From Nostocoides sp. HKS02 (GTDB taxonomy: Bacteria > Actinomycetota > Actinomycetes > Actinomycetales > Dermatophilaceae): 64,000 nucleotides of DNA. Shown in pieces: positions 13,114 through 21,828 of this stretch. A program made the position numbers and the translations under genes. Every line of letters starts with the position of its first letter. The first letter of the stretch is position 1. The notes beneath the pieces were generated by a model. That model ran no database searches, had not been told where the DNA came from, and worked only from the letters and a program-made list of their open reading frames with translations. The stretch is taken from positions 2,170,001 through 2,234,000 of the forward strand of contig NZ_CP046121.1 of NCBI RefSeq assembly GCF_009707485.1, given 5' to 3'.

Positions 13114-14351
13114 TGGGCCACCTTCAGCAATCCGCCCAAGGTCGGATCCGCGCCGCGCATCTGCACGGTCGTGGTGCCGTCGGGCTGGGTCGAGGACGCG
13201 TCGCCCTGGGGCACCGCGGAGAGCAGGTTGACGGGCAGCTTCACGCCGCCGCCCTGGAGCTGGCCCAGGAGGTCGGTGACCGGCTTGAGCGCACCGTCGA
13301 CGGTCTTGCACAGGGACGACGGCTGCCCGCTGGCAACGATGAGGTTGCACAGCATGGTCTTGGTCTGGAGGTTCTCGTTGACGTTCGACCGGGTGTCGAG
13401 CGTGCCCGTCTTGGGGTTGTACGCGTTCTGCAGGTTGCTCAGCGCGACCGGGGCGTTGGTCAGCGCCTCGGCGAGCGCGTCGCGCTGCTTGGCGACGGTG
13501 CCGGTGACGCTGGCGAGCTGGTGCAGGTTGGTCGTCAGCCCAGCGCGGTTGTCGTGGACGAAGGACGAGACCTCGCTGAGCGCGATCGCCAGGTTCTTCA
13601 GCGCCGCGGCCAGGTCCCCGCGCTCACCGTCGAGCTGGACCGAGACGTTGGCCAGGTCGGAGTTGAGGCGACGGACCTGCGTGTCGTTGGTCGCGAGCAT
13701 GCTCGTGAAGACCTGGAGGTTCTTGACCGTGCCGAACAAGTCGTTGCGGCCGCCCGAGAGGGTCTGCAGGGCGAGCGACAGGTTGTGGTTGGTGTCGTGG
13801 AGGTTCTGGCCCTGGCCCGCGAGGTTCTTCGCGCCCGTGTGGAGCAGGTCCTGGAAGGCACCGTTCTTGTTGGCTCCGGTCGGACCCAGCGCGACGAGGA
13901 GCTGGTCGAGGCTCTGCGAGATCCGGTCCAGCTCGACCGGGACCGCCGTGTGGTCGAGCCCGATCCGGGCACCCGACTTCATCACCGGTCCCGCGGTGTA
14001 TGCCGGGAGCAGCTGGATGTAGCGGTCGCTCACCAGCGAGGGAGCCACCACGGCCGCCTTGGCGTCGGCCGGCACGCGGTACTTCGAGTCGTACTCGAAC
14101 TTCACCTCGACCCGGTCGCCCATCGGGGTGACCGAGCTGACGGTGCCGACATGGACGCCGAGGATCCGGACGTCGGAGCCGGGATAGAGCCCGACCGCGC
14201 GGGTGAACTCACCGGTGACCTGGATCGTCTCGTGGCGCGGCCAGAACGCATAGGCGCCCGCGACCAGCGCGACGACGACCAGGGCTGCGACGAGCTTCGG
14301 GATCAGCCCGAGGCGCGGCATCCGGGGCAGGTTGGGAAGGCGGGCCATCAT
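13110..14351 (-). CDS. Mce family protein, fourth (MceD-like)
   Basis: 413 residues with an N-terminal anchor (LIPKLVAALVVVALVAGAYA), a Mce domain (GSDVRILGVHVGTVSSV, PSLVSDRYIQL) and a long helical domain. It lies in the fourth position of the operon. The frame remains open upstream only because a frameshift in the preceding mce gene merges the two. The real start is ATG at 14351, overlapping the upstream stop as ATGA, which fits the four-base overlap pattern of the whole operon. Confidence 0.87.
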   Translation of the reverse strand: MMARLPNLPRMPRLGLIPKLVAALVVVALVAGAYAFWPRHETIQVTGEFTRAVGLYPGSDVRILGVHVGTVSSVTPMGDRVEVKFEYDSKYRVPADAKAAVVAPSLVSDRYIQLLPAYTAGPVMKSGARIGLDHTAVPVELDRISQSLDQLLVALGPTGANKNGAFQDLLHTGAKNLAGQGQNLHDTNHNLSLALQTLSGGRNDLFGTVKNLQVFTSMLATNDTQVRRLNSDLANVSVQLDGERGDLAAALKNLAIALSEVSSFVHDNRAGLTTNLHQLASVTGTVAKQRDALAEALTNAPVALSNLQNAYNPKTGTLDTRSNVNENLQTKTMLCNLIVASGQPSSLCKTVDGALKPVTDLLGQLQGGGVKLPVNLLSAVPQGDASSTQPDGTTTVQMRGADPTLGGLLKVAQ

Positions 14352-15320
14352 CGTCCTCCCAGCTGGGCGGGCGTCGTGAGGTTCTGGATGTAGGAGTCGA
14401 ACCAGCGGCCGTTGCCGAGCACGTTCGCGAAGAGCCTGGTGAACGGCCCCATGGCCACGATCGTGTCGTTGAGGTCCTGTTCGTGCTTCTGCAACACCGC
14501 GAGCACCTTGGTGAGCTGGTCGAGGGCGGGCTTGAGCTGGGCCCGGTTGTCGCGCACCAGACCCGTGATCTGCAGGGCCATGGCCGAGGTGTTCGTGAAG
14601 AGCGTGTGGATGGCGTCCCGGCGGGCATTCAGCTCGACCATGAGCAGGTCGGCGTCCTTGATGATCGACTCGATGGCCTTGTTGCGCTGCGCGATGGTGC
14701 CCGAGACGCTTGTTGGCCGAGGCGAGGAGGTGCTTGAGCTCGGCGTCGCGCGAGGCGATGGTCCCCGACAGGCGGGTCAGCCCGTTGAGGGCGGCCTTGA
14801 CGTAGGGCGGGCTGTCCTTGAACGTGGTGGCCAACGTGGTCAGGGACTTGGCCAGCTCGTCGGTGTTGATGTCCTCGGTCGTCGTGGTCAGGTCGCTGAA
14901 GGCGTTGACGATGTCGTAGGACGACACGGTCCGGTCGAGCGGGATCTCCGAGTCCGCCGGGAGCTGGCCCGAGCCGCCGGGCTCCAGGGCGAGGTACTTC
15001 GCCCCGAGCAGGGTCTTCATGCGGATCGAGGCGCCCGTGTCGGTGCCGAACTTGACGGGCTCGGTCACCTTGAAGGCGACCTGCACGTGGCTCCCGTCGA
15101 GGTCGACGCTCTCGACCTTGCCGACCTTGACACCAGCGATCCTGACGTCGTCACCCGCGAGCAGGCCACCGGCCTCGGTGAAGGCGGCGCGGTACTGGCT
15201 GCCCCCACCGATCAGCGGGAGGTTGGAGATGTTGAACGACAGCACCAGGATCAGCGCGATGACGAGCAGGCCGGCCGCACCGATCGGCACCGGGTTGCGC
15301 TCGCGGAACGGGGTACTCAC
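14348..15320 (-). CDS. Mce family protein, third (MceC-like), apparent frameshift
   Basis: The start is GTG at 15320 (GTGA overlap). It has a membrane anchor (GAAGLLVIALILVLSFNIS), a Mce domain (GDDVRIAGVKVGKVESVDL, KTLLGAKYLAL) and a helical domain. After the residues LLASAN the frame is lost near 14707-14716 (plus strand GCTTGTTGG). Deleting one base continues with VSGTIAQRNKAIESI and ends GRWFDSYIQNLTTPAQLGGR at 14348, giving about 323 residues. As written the frame would run straight through the next gene. I treat it as one intact gene with a probable base-call error. Confidence 0.8.
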
Positions 15321-16345
15321 TTGCACCTCGCTGCGGTCGGTCCGCCGGGCTTGCCCAGCTGGATGGCGGGACCAGCGGGCACCTGGATCGTGCCGCTGAA
15401 GTCACACATGTAGAAGTTGAACCACGAGCCGTAGGTCGCCGTCCGGGTGATCTGGTCGATCTTGCCCGGAGAGGTCGCCAGGAACTTCTCGAAGGTCGCG
15501 GTGTTGGACGGCTTGTTCAGGGTGGTGGTCAAGGCCCTCAGGTTCGCGATATCGGACTGGATGCTCGGCCGGGTGAGCTTGAGCAGGTCGGCCGTCTGGG
15601 CGGTCAGCGAGTTGATGTTCGTCAACGAGGCCCCGATGGTCTGGCGGTCGGCGGCGAGGCCGGAGACGAAGCGCTGCAGCTGGTCGATGAGCTGCTTGAA
15701 CGCCGCGTCGTGGGCGTCGACGGTGCCCAGCACCGTGTTGAGGTTGGTGATCGTGCGCCCGATGACGGCGTCGCGGTCGGCAAGGGTCGACGTGAGCGAG
15801 GCGGTGGTGGCCAGCAGCGAGTTGATGTTGCCGCCCTCGCCCTGCAGCACGCTGATGATCTCGCCCGAGAGCTCGTTGACGTCCTTGGGAGACAAGGCGG
15901 CGAACAGGGGTTTGAACCCGTTGAACAGCACCGTGAGGTCGAGGGCCGACTGCGTGTGGTCGAGCCCGATGGTGGCGCCGTCCCGCAGCGGCGTGGCACT
16001 GCCGACCTCCTGGGTGAGGGCGATGTAGCGCTCACCGACAAGGTTGCGGTACTTGATTGTCGCCTTGGTGCCCTGGGTCAGGACGCTGGTCTTGAGCACC
16101 GCGAACTGCACGTCGGCGTGAACCCGGTCGGCGGCGACCTTGATGCCCGTCACCTCACCGACCCGCACGCCCGCGATGCGGACCTCCTGGCCGGTTGCGA
16201 GTCCGGTGACATCGGTGAAGACGGCGTTGTACGTCGCCTTGTCGCCGAACTGGATGTTGGCGATCGTGGCCGCGAGGGTGCCGGTCGCGAGCAGCGTGGC
16301 CGCCACGAAGACCAGGAACCTCACCAGGCTGGACCGGGTGCTCAT
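15317..16345 (-). CDS. Mce family protein, second (MceB-like)
   Basis: 342 residues. It has an N-terminal transmembrane anchor (FLVFVAATLLATGTLAATI), a Mce domain (GQEVRIAGVRVGEVTGI, RNLVGERYIAL), a helical stretch and a C-terminus with YGSWFNFYMCDFSG, a motif common near the end of MceB/C proteins. It is in the second position after the YrbE pair. The ATG at 16345 overlaps the mceA stop codon as ATGA. Confidence 0.88.
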   Translation of the reverse strand: MSTRSSLVRFLVFVAATLLATGTLAATIANIQFGDKATYNAVFTDVTGLATGQEVRIAGVRVGEVTGIKVAADRVHADVQFAVLKTSVLTQGTKATIKYRNLVGERYIALTQEVGSATPLRDGATIGLDHTQSALDLTVLFNGFKPLFAALSPKDVNELSGEIISVLQGEGGNINSLLATTASLTSTLADRDAVIGRTITNLNTVLGTVDAHDAAFKQLIDQLQRFVSGLAADRQTIGASLTNINSLTAQTADLLKLTRPSIQSDIANLRALTTTLNKPSNTATFEKFLATSPGKIDQITRTATYGSWFNFYMCDFSGTIQVPAGPAIQLGKPGGPTAARCK

Positions 16346-17667
16346 TGCTGGCTCACCACCGTTCCACGCAGCATCGGCCCGGCGAGCAGGGTCGTGATCG
16401 CCGACGGGCGCGACGTGCCGTCGGTGGACAGCAGCGCGGCGACGAGTGCTTGCTCCTGCTCGGTGCCGGCGAGGCCGGCATCCGCCTGGGGTATGCCGAG
16501 CCCGGACTGCCCGGCGAACATCGACGGCAGGGCGCTGCCCGCGCCGGACGACGCGGCGTTGGTGCCGTCGTTGAAGTGGTTGGCCGGCCGCGGGTTCTGC
16601 TGGCTGCCGTAGTGGTTGGGCAGGCCGTAACAGGTCGGCCCTCGCGAGTCGCCCCAGCGCGGCTCCTCGCCCGGGTGGTAGCCGGGTCGCTGCGGCGAGG
16701 TCTCGATGGTCAGGTGGAACGTGTCGCCCCGCCACGCGTTGTCGATCCTCGGGATCCAGTTCGTCAGGGCAGCAGCCAGGCAGGGGTACTCCGGGGAGTA
16801 CTTCGCGAACACCGCCACCGTCGGGCGCTGCACCCGACCCACCTGGATGATCCGCTCACCATTGGCATCCAAGAAGTCCGCCGTCGTGTTCGCAAAACCC
16901 GCCGTCCCCGCCAAGAACCCCGCCAGCGCATCCTTACGCTGCACGATCGTCGTATTCGTCGTGATCAAGTTCGTCGCCGCCCGCACCAACGCCGGCGCCG
17001 CCACCGCATACGTCGACGCCAGATCCGCCAACCCCGAGATATCCGCCTGGATCACCGGCATCTTCGGGTTCAACGCCTTGAAATACGAGTCAACCAACAC
17101 CAGGTTCTGACCCAGCCGGGTCCCGCGACCATCCAACGCCGACGCCAACGCATTCAACGTCGCCGCCAGTTTCTCCGGCCGCACCGTGCGCAACAACGGC
17201 AACAGGTCCGCAAACACCTTCTCCAGCTCGATCGCCACCGACGTCCGATCCTGACCGATCGTCGCCCCCGCCACGATGTGCCCCACCCCAGCACGACCCG
17301 CCTCCGGCGACACCAGATCCACGAACCGCTCACCGAACAACGTCTTCGGCAACAACCGCGCCGTCACATCCGCCGGGATCAGGCCCACCATCTCCGGCTG
17401 CAGGGCGAGCTCGAGCCTGGCGCCGTTGCCGGTCGTCTGGATCGAGCGCACCTCACCGACGATCAACCCCCGCAGCTTGACGTCGGAGGAGGTCTGCAGC
17501 TGCGACCCGACGCGGTCGGTGAGCAGGTTGACCATCACGACATCGGTGAACCTCTTCTGGAACATCGCGACCGACAGCCCCAGGAGCAGCGCGACGACAG
17601 CGATGAACCCCACGCCATAGGCGTGGTTGCCGAACCGAGACATGAAGCCGGTACTTCCCTGTGCCAT
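16342..17667 (-). CDS. Mce family protein, first (MceA-like), mosaic codon usage
   Basis: 441 residues, first of the six substrate-chain proteins. It has an N-terminal anchor (GVGFIAVVALLLGLSVAMF), a Mce domain (SSDVKLRGLIVGEVRSI, KTLFGERFVDL) and a C-terminal region with GPTCYGLPN, typical of MceA proteins. The middle third (about 16830-17380) uses TTG, GAT, GCG, GGT and AAT codons, while both ends use the CTG, GAC and GCC codons normal for this genome. The protein stays in frame and family-like throughout. It follows the yrbE genes after three bases. Confidence 0.88.
   Translation of the reverse strand: MAQGSTGFMSRFGNHAYGVGFIAVVALLLGLSVAMFQKRFTDVVMVNLLTDRVGSQLQTSSDVKLRGLIVGEVRSIQTTGNGARLELALQPEMVGLIPADVTARLLPKTLFGERFVDLVSPEAGRAGVGHIVAGATIGQDRTSVAIELEKVFADLLPLLRTVRPEKLAATLNALASALDGRGTRLGQNLVLVDSYFKALNPKMPVIQADISGLADLASTYAVAAPALVRAATNLITTNTTIVQRKDALAGFLAGTAGFANTTADFLDANGERIIQVGRVQRPTVAVFAKYSPEYPCLAAALTNWIPRIDNAWRGDTFHLTIETSPQRPGYHPGEEPRWGDSRGPTCYGLPNHYGSQQNPRPANHFNDGTNAASSGAGSALPSMFAGQSGLGIPQADAGLAGTEQEQALVAALLSTDGTSRPSAITTLLAGPMLRGTVVSQQ
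16830..17380. other. Tract of foreign codon usage inside mceA
   Basis: On the coding strand about fourteen of some twenty leucines use TTG and most aspartates use GAT, with GCG, GGT, TAT, AAT and TTT also common. Flanking mceA sequence and neighbouring genes use almost only CTG/CTC, GAC, GCC, GGC, TAC, AAC and TTC. The edges are sharp. The reading frame and Mce domain are preserved, so this looks like homologous replacement of a piece of mceA by DNA from a relative with different third-position preferences. Confidence 0.75.
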
Positions 17668-17670
17668 CGA

Positions 17671-18498
17671 CTATCCCGCGATCCGCACGGTGGTGGTCGC
17701 GCCCCAGACAGCGAGCGAGAAGAAGAAGTCGACGATGTTGATGGCCACGATCGAGGTGCGCACGGCCTTGCCGACCGCGACGCCCACGCCAGCGGGGCCA
17801 CCCGAGGCGTTGTAGCCGTAGTAGCAGTGGATCAGGATGATCACGACCGCGAAGACCATCACCTTGAGGAAGGAGTAGAGCACGTCGATCGGGGGCAGGA
17901 AGAGGTGGAAGTAGTGGTCATAGGTGCCCGCTGACTGACCGAAGTAGTGCACGACGATGAACCGCGTCGCGCCGTAGGACGACAGCAGGCCGAGGACGTA
18001 CAGCGGCACGACGGCGACGAACCCGGCGATCATCCGGGTGGTCACGAGGAAGGGCAGGGAGGGGACGCCCATGACCTCGAGCGCGTCGACCTCCTCGGAG
18101 ATCCGCATGGCGCCCAGCTGGGCGGTGAAGCCACACCCCACCGTCGCGGCGAGCGCCAGACCAGCCACGAGGGGCGCGATCTCACGGGTGTTGAGGTACG
18201 CCGAGACGAAGCCCGTGAAGGCGCCGGTGCCGAGCTGGTTGAGCGAGGAGTACCCCTGCAGGCCGACCTGGCTGCCGGTGAAGAAGGCGAGGAAGGCGAT
18301 GACGCCGACCGTGCCCCCGATGACCGAGAGCGCGCCTGAGCCGAGGGAGACCTCCGCGAGCAGGCGGATGACCTCCTTCTTGTAGCGACGGACGGTCCGA
18401 CCGCTCCACGCCAGCGACCGCACATAGAAGCGCATCTGCTCACCGAGGCTGTCCAACGCCTCGACGGGACGACCTGCGAGGTCCAGAACCTTGCTCAT
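17671..18498 (-). CDS. YrbE-type ABC permease, second (MlaE family)
   Basis: Integral membrane permease of the Mce lipid importer, 275 residues, MlaE family. It has about five transmembrane segments and the conserved EVDALEVMGVPSLPFLVTTR motif, the coupling region that contacts the ATPase. It is the YrbE-B partner that follows YrbE-A by 12 bases (with GAGGT as ribosome binding site) and precedes mceA by three. Start ATG at 18498. Confidence 0.92.
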   Translation of the reverse strand: MSKVLDLAGRPVEALDSLGEQMRFYVRSLAWSGRTVRRYKKEVIRLLAEVSLGSGALSVIGGTVGVIAFLAFFTGSQVGLQGYSSLNQLGTGAFTGFVSAYLNTREIAPLVAGLALAATVGCGFTAQLGAMRISEEVDALEVMGVPSLPFLVTTRMIAGFVAVVPLYVLGLLSSYGATRFIVVHYFGQSAGTYDHYFHLFLPPIDVLYSFLKVMVFAVVIILIHCYYGYNASGGPAGVGVAVGKAVRTSIVAINIVDFFFSLAVWGATTTVRIAG

Positions 18499-18510
18499 CG
18501 GCGCACCTCT

Positions 18511-19281
18511 TCAGATCTTCTGCGGGACGACTTGGAAGTACACGGCGCTGGCGACGAAGTTCACGACGAACAGGAACATGAAGGTGATGACCACACTCTG
18601 GTTCACGGCGTCGCCGACTCCCTTGGGGCCGCCTCCGGCGGTCAGGCCCTTGTATGCCGCGACGACCGCCGCGATGAAGCCGAAGATCAGGGCCTTGATC
18701 TCACTGGTCCACAGGTCGGCCAGCTGGGCCAGCGCCGTGAACGAGGCGATGTACGCGCCGGGCGTGCCGCCCTGGATGATCACGTTGAAGAAGTAGCCGC
18801 CGGCCACGCCCACGACGGACACCAGCCCGTTGAGCAGGACGGCGACCACCATGGCGGCGAGCACCCGCGGCACCACGAGGCGCTGGATCGGGCTGATGCC
18901 GAGCACCTCCATGGCGTCGATCTCCTCGCGGATCTTGCGCGAGCCCAGGTCGGCACAGATCGCCGAGCCACCGGCGCCCGCGATGAGCAGCGCGGTGACG
19001 ATCGGTGAGGCTTCGCGGATCACCGCCAGCACCGAGGCAGCACCGGTGAACGACTGGGCGCCGAGCTGACGGGTGAGGGTGCCGAGCTGGAGCGCGATGA
19101 CCGCGCCGAACGGGATGGACACCAGGGCCGTCGGCACGATGGTGACCGAGGCGATGAACCAGCACTGCTGGATGAACTCCTTGGTCTGGAACGGCCGACG
19201 GGGCATCGCGCGCATGGTGTCGATCACCATGGCGAACAGCGACCCACTCTGGCGCAGGGCTCCGACGGCAGGGTTCTTCAC
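18511..19281 (-). CDS. YrbE-type ABC permease, first (MlaE family)
   Basis: 256 residues, MlaE/YrbE family. It has several transmembrane helices and the coupling motif EIDAMEVLGISPIQRLVVPR, followed by AGGYFFN. GTG at 19281 overlaps the ATPase stop codon (GTGA), giving MKNPAVGALRQSGSLF; the longer open frame upstream is within the ATPase gene. The two YrbE proteins presumably form the heterodimeric membrane core that receives lipid from the Mce ring. Confidence 0.92.
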   Translation of the reverse strand: MKNPAVGALRQSGSLFAMVIDTMRAMPRRPFQTKEFIQQCWFIASVTIVPTALVSIPFGAVIALQLGTLTRQLGAQSFTGAASVLAVIREASPIVTALLIAGAGGSAICADLGSRKIREEIDAMEVLGISPIQRLVVPRVLAAMVVAVLLNGLVSVVGVAGGYFFNVIIQGGTPGAYIASFTALAQLADLWTSEIKALIFGFIAAVVAAYKGLTAGGGPKGVGDAVNQSVVITFMFLFVVNFVASAVYFQVVPQKI

Positions 19282-20270
19282 GACACGGCCTCGCTGACCG
19301 GGCCATCGCTCGGCGTGCCGACGCTCGGCATGCCGGCGCTGTGCGACTGGAACGACCCGGGGGGCGGCGTGATGCCGTTCGCGCGGCACCACTCCCCCGC
19401 CGGACGCTCACCGCGGCGAGGAGTGCCGTCGCTGGTGCCGAGCTGGAGCGGGATGGGTGGCAGCGGCGGCAGCTCCTGGCCGATCTCGGACGCGAGCTCG
19501 TCGGCGTCCTTCTCCTCGGACATGCCGATCGGCCCGATGGTCTGGGCGTTGAGGAACTGGCGCACCACCGGCTCCTCGGAGCTCAGCAGCATCTCGCGCG
19601 GTCCGAACATGGCCAGGTGCCGGTGGTAGAGCAGGCCGATGTTGTCAGGCACGGTGCGGGTCGAGTTGATGTCGTGGGTGACGATGAGGAACGTCGCGTC
19701 GATCTGGGCGTTGAGGTCGATGAAGAGCTGGTTGATGTACGACGTGCGAACCGGGTCCAGACCCGAGTCGGGCTCGTCGATGAGCAGGATCTCGGGGTCG
19801 AGCACGAGGGCCCGGGCCAGGCCGGCGCGTTTGCGCATACCGCCGGAGATCTCGCCGGGCAGCTTGCTCTCGGCGCCGCTGAGGCCGACCAGCTCCATCT
19901 TCTCGAGCACGATCTTGCGGATGTCGGACTCGGACTTCTTGGTGTGCTCGCGCAGCGGGAACGCGACGTTGTCGTAGAGGTTCATCGAGCCGAACAGGGC
20001 GCCGTCCTGGAAGAGCACCCCGAACAGCTTGCGCACCTCGTAGAGGTCGTGCTCGCGCAGCTGGGTCAGGTCGCGGTCCTGGATCCAGATGGCGCCGGCG
20101 TCGGGCTTGAGGAGCCCGACCAGGGTCTTGAGGAACACGGACTTGCCCGTGCCCGAGGGGCCGAGCATCACCGAGATCTCACCGGCGGGGAGGGTGAGCG
20201 AGACGTCGTTCCAGATGACCTGCGACCCGAACCGCTTGGTCAGGCCTTCGACCTTGATCTCAACGCCCAC
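19278..20270 (-). CDS. ABC transporter ATPase of the Mce system (MceG/Mkl)
   Basis: 330-residue ATP-binding subunit. It shows Walker A GPSGTGKS, signature ISGGMRKRAGLARAL, Walker B ILLIDEPDSGLDP and the H-loop histidine in IVTHD. The DEPDSGLDP variant and a long C-terminal extension (about 80 residues, Pro/Gly-rich) are typical of MceG/Mkl. GTG at 20270 has GAGGTGAG just upstream. In Mycobacterium tuberculosis mkl also lies in the rplL-rpoB interval, but without the mce genes. Here the whole importer follows it. Confidence 0.92.
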   Translation of the reverse strand: MGVEIKVEGLTKRFGSQVIWNDVSLTLPAGEISVMLGPSGTGKSVFLKTLVGLLKPDAGAIWIQDRDLTQLREHDLYEVRKLFGVLFQDGALFGSMNLYDNVAFPLREHTKKSESDIRKIVLEKMELVGLSGAESKLPGEISGGMRKRAGLARALVLDPEILLIDEPDSGLDPVRTSYINQLFIDLNAQIDATFLIVTHDINSTRTVPDNIGLLYHRHLAMFGPREMLLSSEEPVVRQFLNAQTIGPIGMSEEKDADELASEIGQELPPLPPIPLQLGTSDGTPRRGERPAGEWCRANGITPPPGSFQSHSAGMPSVGTPSDGPVSEAVS

Positions 20271-20390
20271 TGCTCACCTCGTCGTGAAAAATTGCGTGCC
20301 CGCGAGGGCCCCGGCTCGTATGGGTCAACGACCGAGTGGACCCGAGGTTACGGGCCGGTAGGCCCTAGGGCACCCCTTGGCGCGCACGAA

Positions 20391-20405
20391 TATGCCGTCG
20401 GCATA
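20391..20405. repeat. Close inverted TATGCCG pair upstream of the mce operon
   Basis: TATGCCG (20391-20397) and CGGCATA (20399-20405) face each other across one base. It lies between the rplL terminator hairpin and the mceG start, in the presumed promoter region of the mce operon. It is a short member of the inverted-octamer family. No clear -35/-10 pair was found in 20271-20410. Confidence 0.6.
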
Positions 20406-20410
20406 CGCCA

Positions 20411-20442
20411 AAGCGGGCCCGACCGTGAGGTCGGACCCGCTT
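20411..20442 (-). terminator. Terminator of the rplJ-rplL transcript
   Basis: Arms 20411-20424 and 20429-20442 pair over 14 positions around a four-base loop. The single mismatch on the plus strand becomes a G-U wobble in the minus-strand RNA. The arm ends in TTT on the minus strand. It lies 35 bases after the rplL stop codon and separates the ribosomal genes from the mce operon. Confidence 0.8.
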
Positions 20443-20476
20443 CGAGCAGTGCGTCGCTTCCCGAGGGAAGCTCAGA

Positions 20477-20863
20477 TCACTTGAGGGTGACGGTGGCCCC
20501 GGCGCCCTCGAGGGCCTCCTTGGCCTTCTCCGCGGCAGCCTTGTCGACCTTCTCGAGGACGGGCTTGGGGGCGCCGTCCACGAGGTCCTTGGCTTCCTTC
20601 AGGCCGAGGGAGGTCAGCGCGCGGACCTCCTTGATGACCTGGATCTTCTTGTCGCCAGCGGCCTCGAGGACGACGTCGAACTCGTCCTGCTCCTCGACGG
20701 CAGCGGTCTCGCCGCCGGCGGGGGCGCCGGCCGCGGCCACGGCCACGGGGGCGGCGGCGGTGACGTTGAAGGTGTCCTCGAACTGCTTCACGAACTCAGA
20801 GAGCTCGATGAGGGTCATTTCCTTGAAGGCCTCAAGGAGCTCGTCGGTGGAGAGCTTCGCCAT
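20477..20863 (-). CDS. rplL: 50S ribosomal protein L7/L12
   Basis: 128-residue stalk protein that recruits translation GTPases. It begins [20 protein letters not shown], has an Ala/Gly-rich hinge at about residues 38-58, and a C-terminal domain with [14 protein letters not shown] and a terminal GATVTLK. It is followed by a strong terminator hairpin and preceded by rplJ about 90 bases upstream. Start ATG at 20863 with GAAAGGA upstream. Confidence 0.97.
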   Translation of the reverse strand: MAKLSTDELLEAFKEMTLIELSEFVKQFEDTFNVTAAAPVAVAAAGAPAGGETAAVEEQDEFDVVLEAAGDKKIQVIKEVRALTSLGLKEAKDLVDGAPKPVLEKVDKAAAEKAKEALEGAGATVTLK

Positions 20864-20951
20864 GATGGGCGTCCTTTCGTTTCGTACTTCGTGTATGCCG
20901 TGAGTGGCGGTTTGGTGGGTGAGCTGACCTCGCCGGGTTGCCCAGGAGGGA

Positions 20952-21585
20952 TCAGCTCGCGTCGCCACCCTCGGCGACGTCTGCAGCGACCTCGGGTGCC
21001 GTGTCGGCAGCCTCGGCAGCGGGGGTCTCCTCGGCAGCCTCGGCGACGGGGGGCAGCGGCAGCGCCACCCTCGGCCTCGACCTTGGCACGCAGCGCCTCG
21101 ACGACCCGAGCGGTCTGCGACAACGGTGCGGCGAAGAGGTAGACAGCCTGGCTGAGCGACGCCTGGAGGGCACCGGCCAGCTTGGCCAGGAGAACCTCGC
21201 GGGACTCGAGGTCCGCGAGCTTGGTGATTTCCTCGGGGGTGAGGGCCTTGCCGTCGAGGACGCCGCCCTTGATCACGAGGAGGGGGTTCGCCTTGGCGAA
21301 GTCACGCAGGCCCTTGGCAGCCTCGACCGGGTCGCCATCGACGAAGGCGATGGCGGACGGGCCGACGAGCTGGCCCTCGAAAGCCGTGACTCCGGCCTCC
21401 TTGGCGGCAAGCTCGGTGAGCGTGTTCTTCACGACGGCGAAGGTGGCGTTCCCGCGCAGCGAGTTGCGGAGCGTGGTGATCTGCTTCACCGAAAGCCCGC
21501 GGTACTCGGTCAGCACGGCCGCACCGGAGTTGCGGAACTTGTCCGACAGCTCGGCGATGGCGGCAGCCTTGTCAGCCTTGGCCAT
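20952..21585 (-). CDS. rplJ: 50S ribosomal protein L10, apparent frameshift near the end
   Basis: L10 is the stalk base that binds 23S rRNA and L7/L12 dimers. The product starts [20 protein letters not shown] and is family-like to residue 170 or so. At a run of six G (21048-21053, plus strand) the frame shifts. Removing one base gives an acidic Ala/Glu-rich tail ([20 protein letters not shown]) ending GGDAS at 20952, about 210 residues. As written, translation would pass into an Arg-rich frame and overrun the start of rplL. Because the gene is essential, I read this as a sequence error. Confidence 0.9.
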
Positions 21586-21780
21586 GGGGCCTCCCTTCCG
21601 TGTGTGGTGATGGACCACCGGGCAGTGAAGGCGCCACATGAGAAAAGCCCCGGCGCAGGGCACGGGGCACGCAGCCCGAACAGGTCGGGGTGCGGTTGTC
21701 GCGGCCTGCGCTGGCGCCCACCTCAGGTGGACCTTCGGTCTCGTGTTCACCAGAGTGGGCACGCGACAACCAAGCGGTCT
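21586..21780 (-). promoter_or_regulatory. rplJ leader with attenuator-like hairpin (probable L10 leader)
   Basis: The leader has the layout of an L10-autoregulated leader. A GC-rich folded region lies at about 21670-21770. It is followed by a hairpin of six base pairs (arms 21647-21652 and 21663-21668, GCCCCG/CGGGGC) and then TTTTCT on the minus strand (21646-21641), a good intrinsic terminator about 55 bases before the rplJ start. Binding of L10-L12 to the leader RNA to control transcription is known for this operon type; that it happens here is inferred. Confidence 0.5.
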
Positions 21781-21828
21781 GTGGTCAGGGTCAAGAGTAC
21801 GGCGCTGCTCGCCGATCGGCCAAATCGG

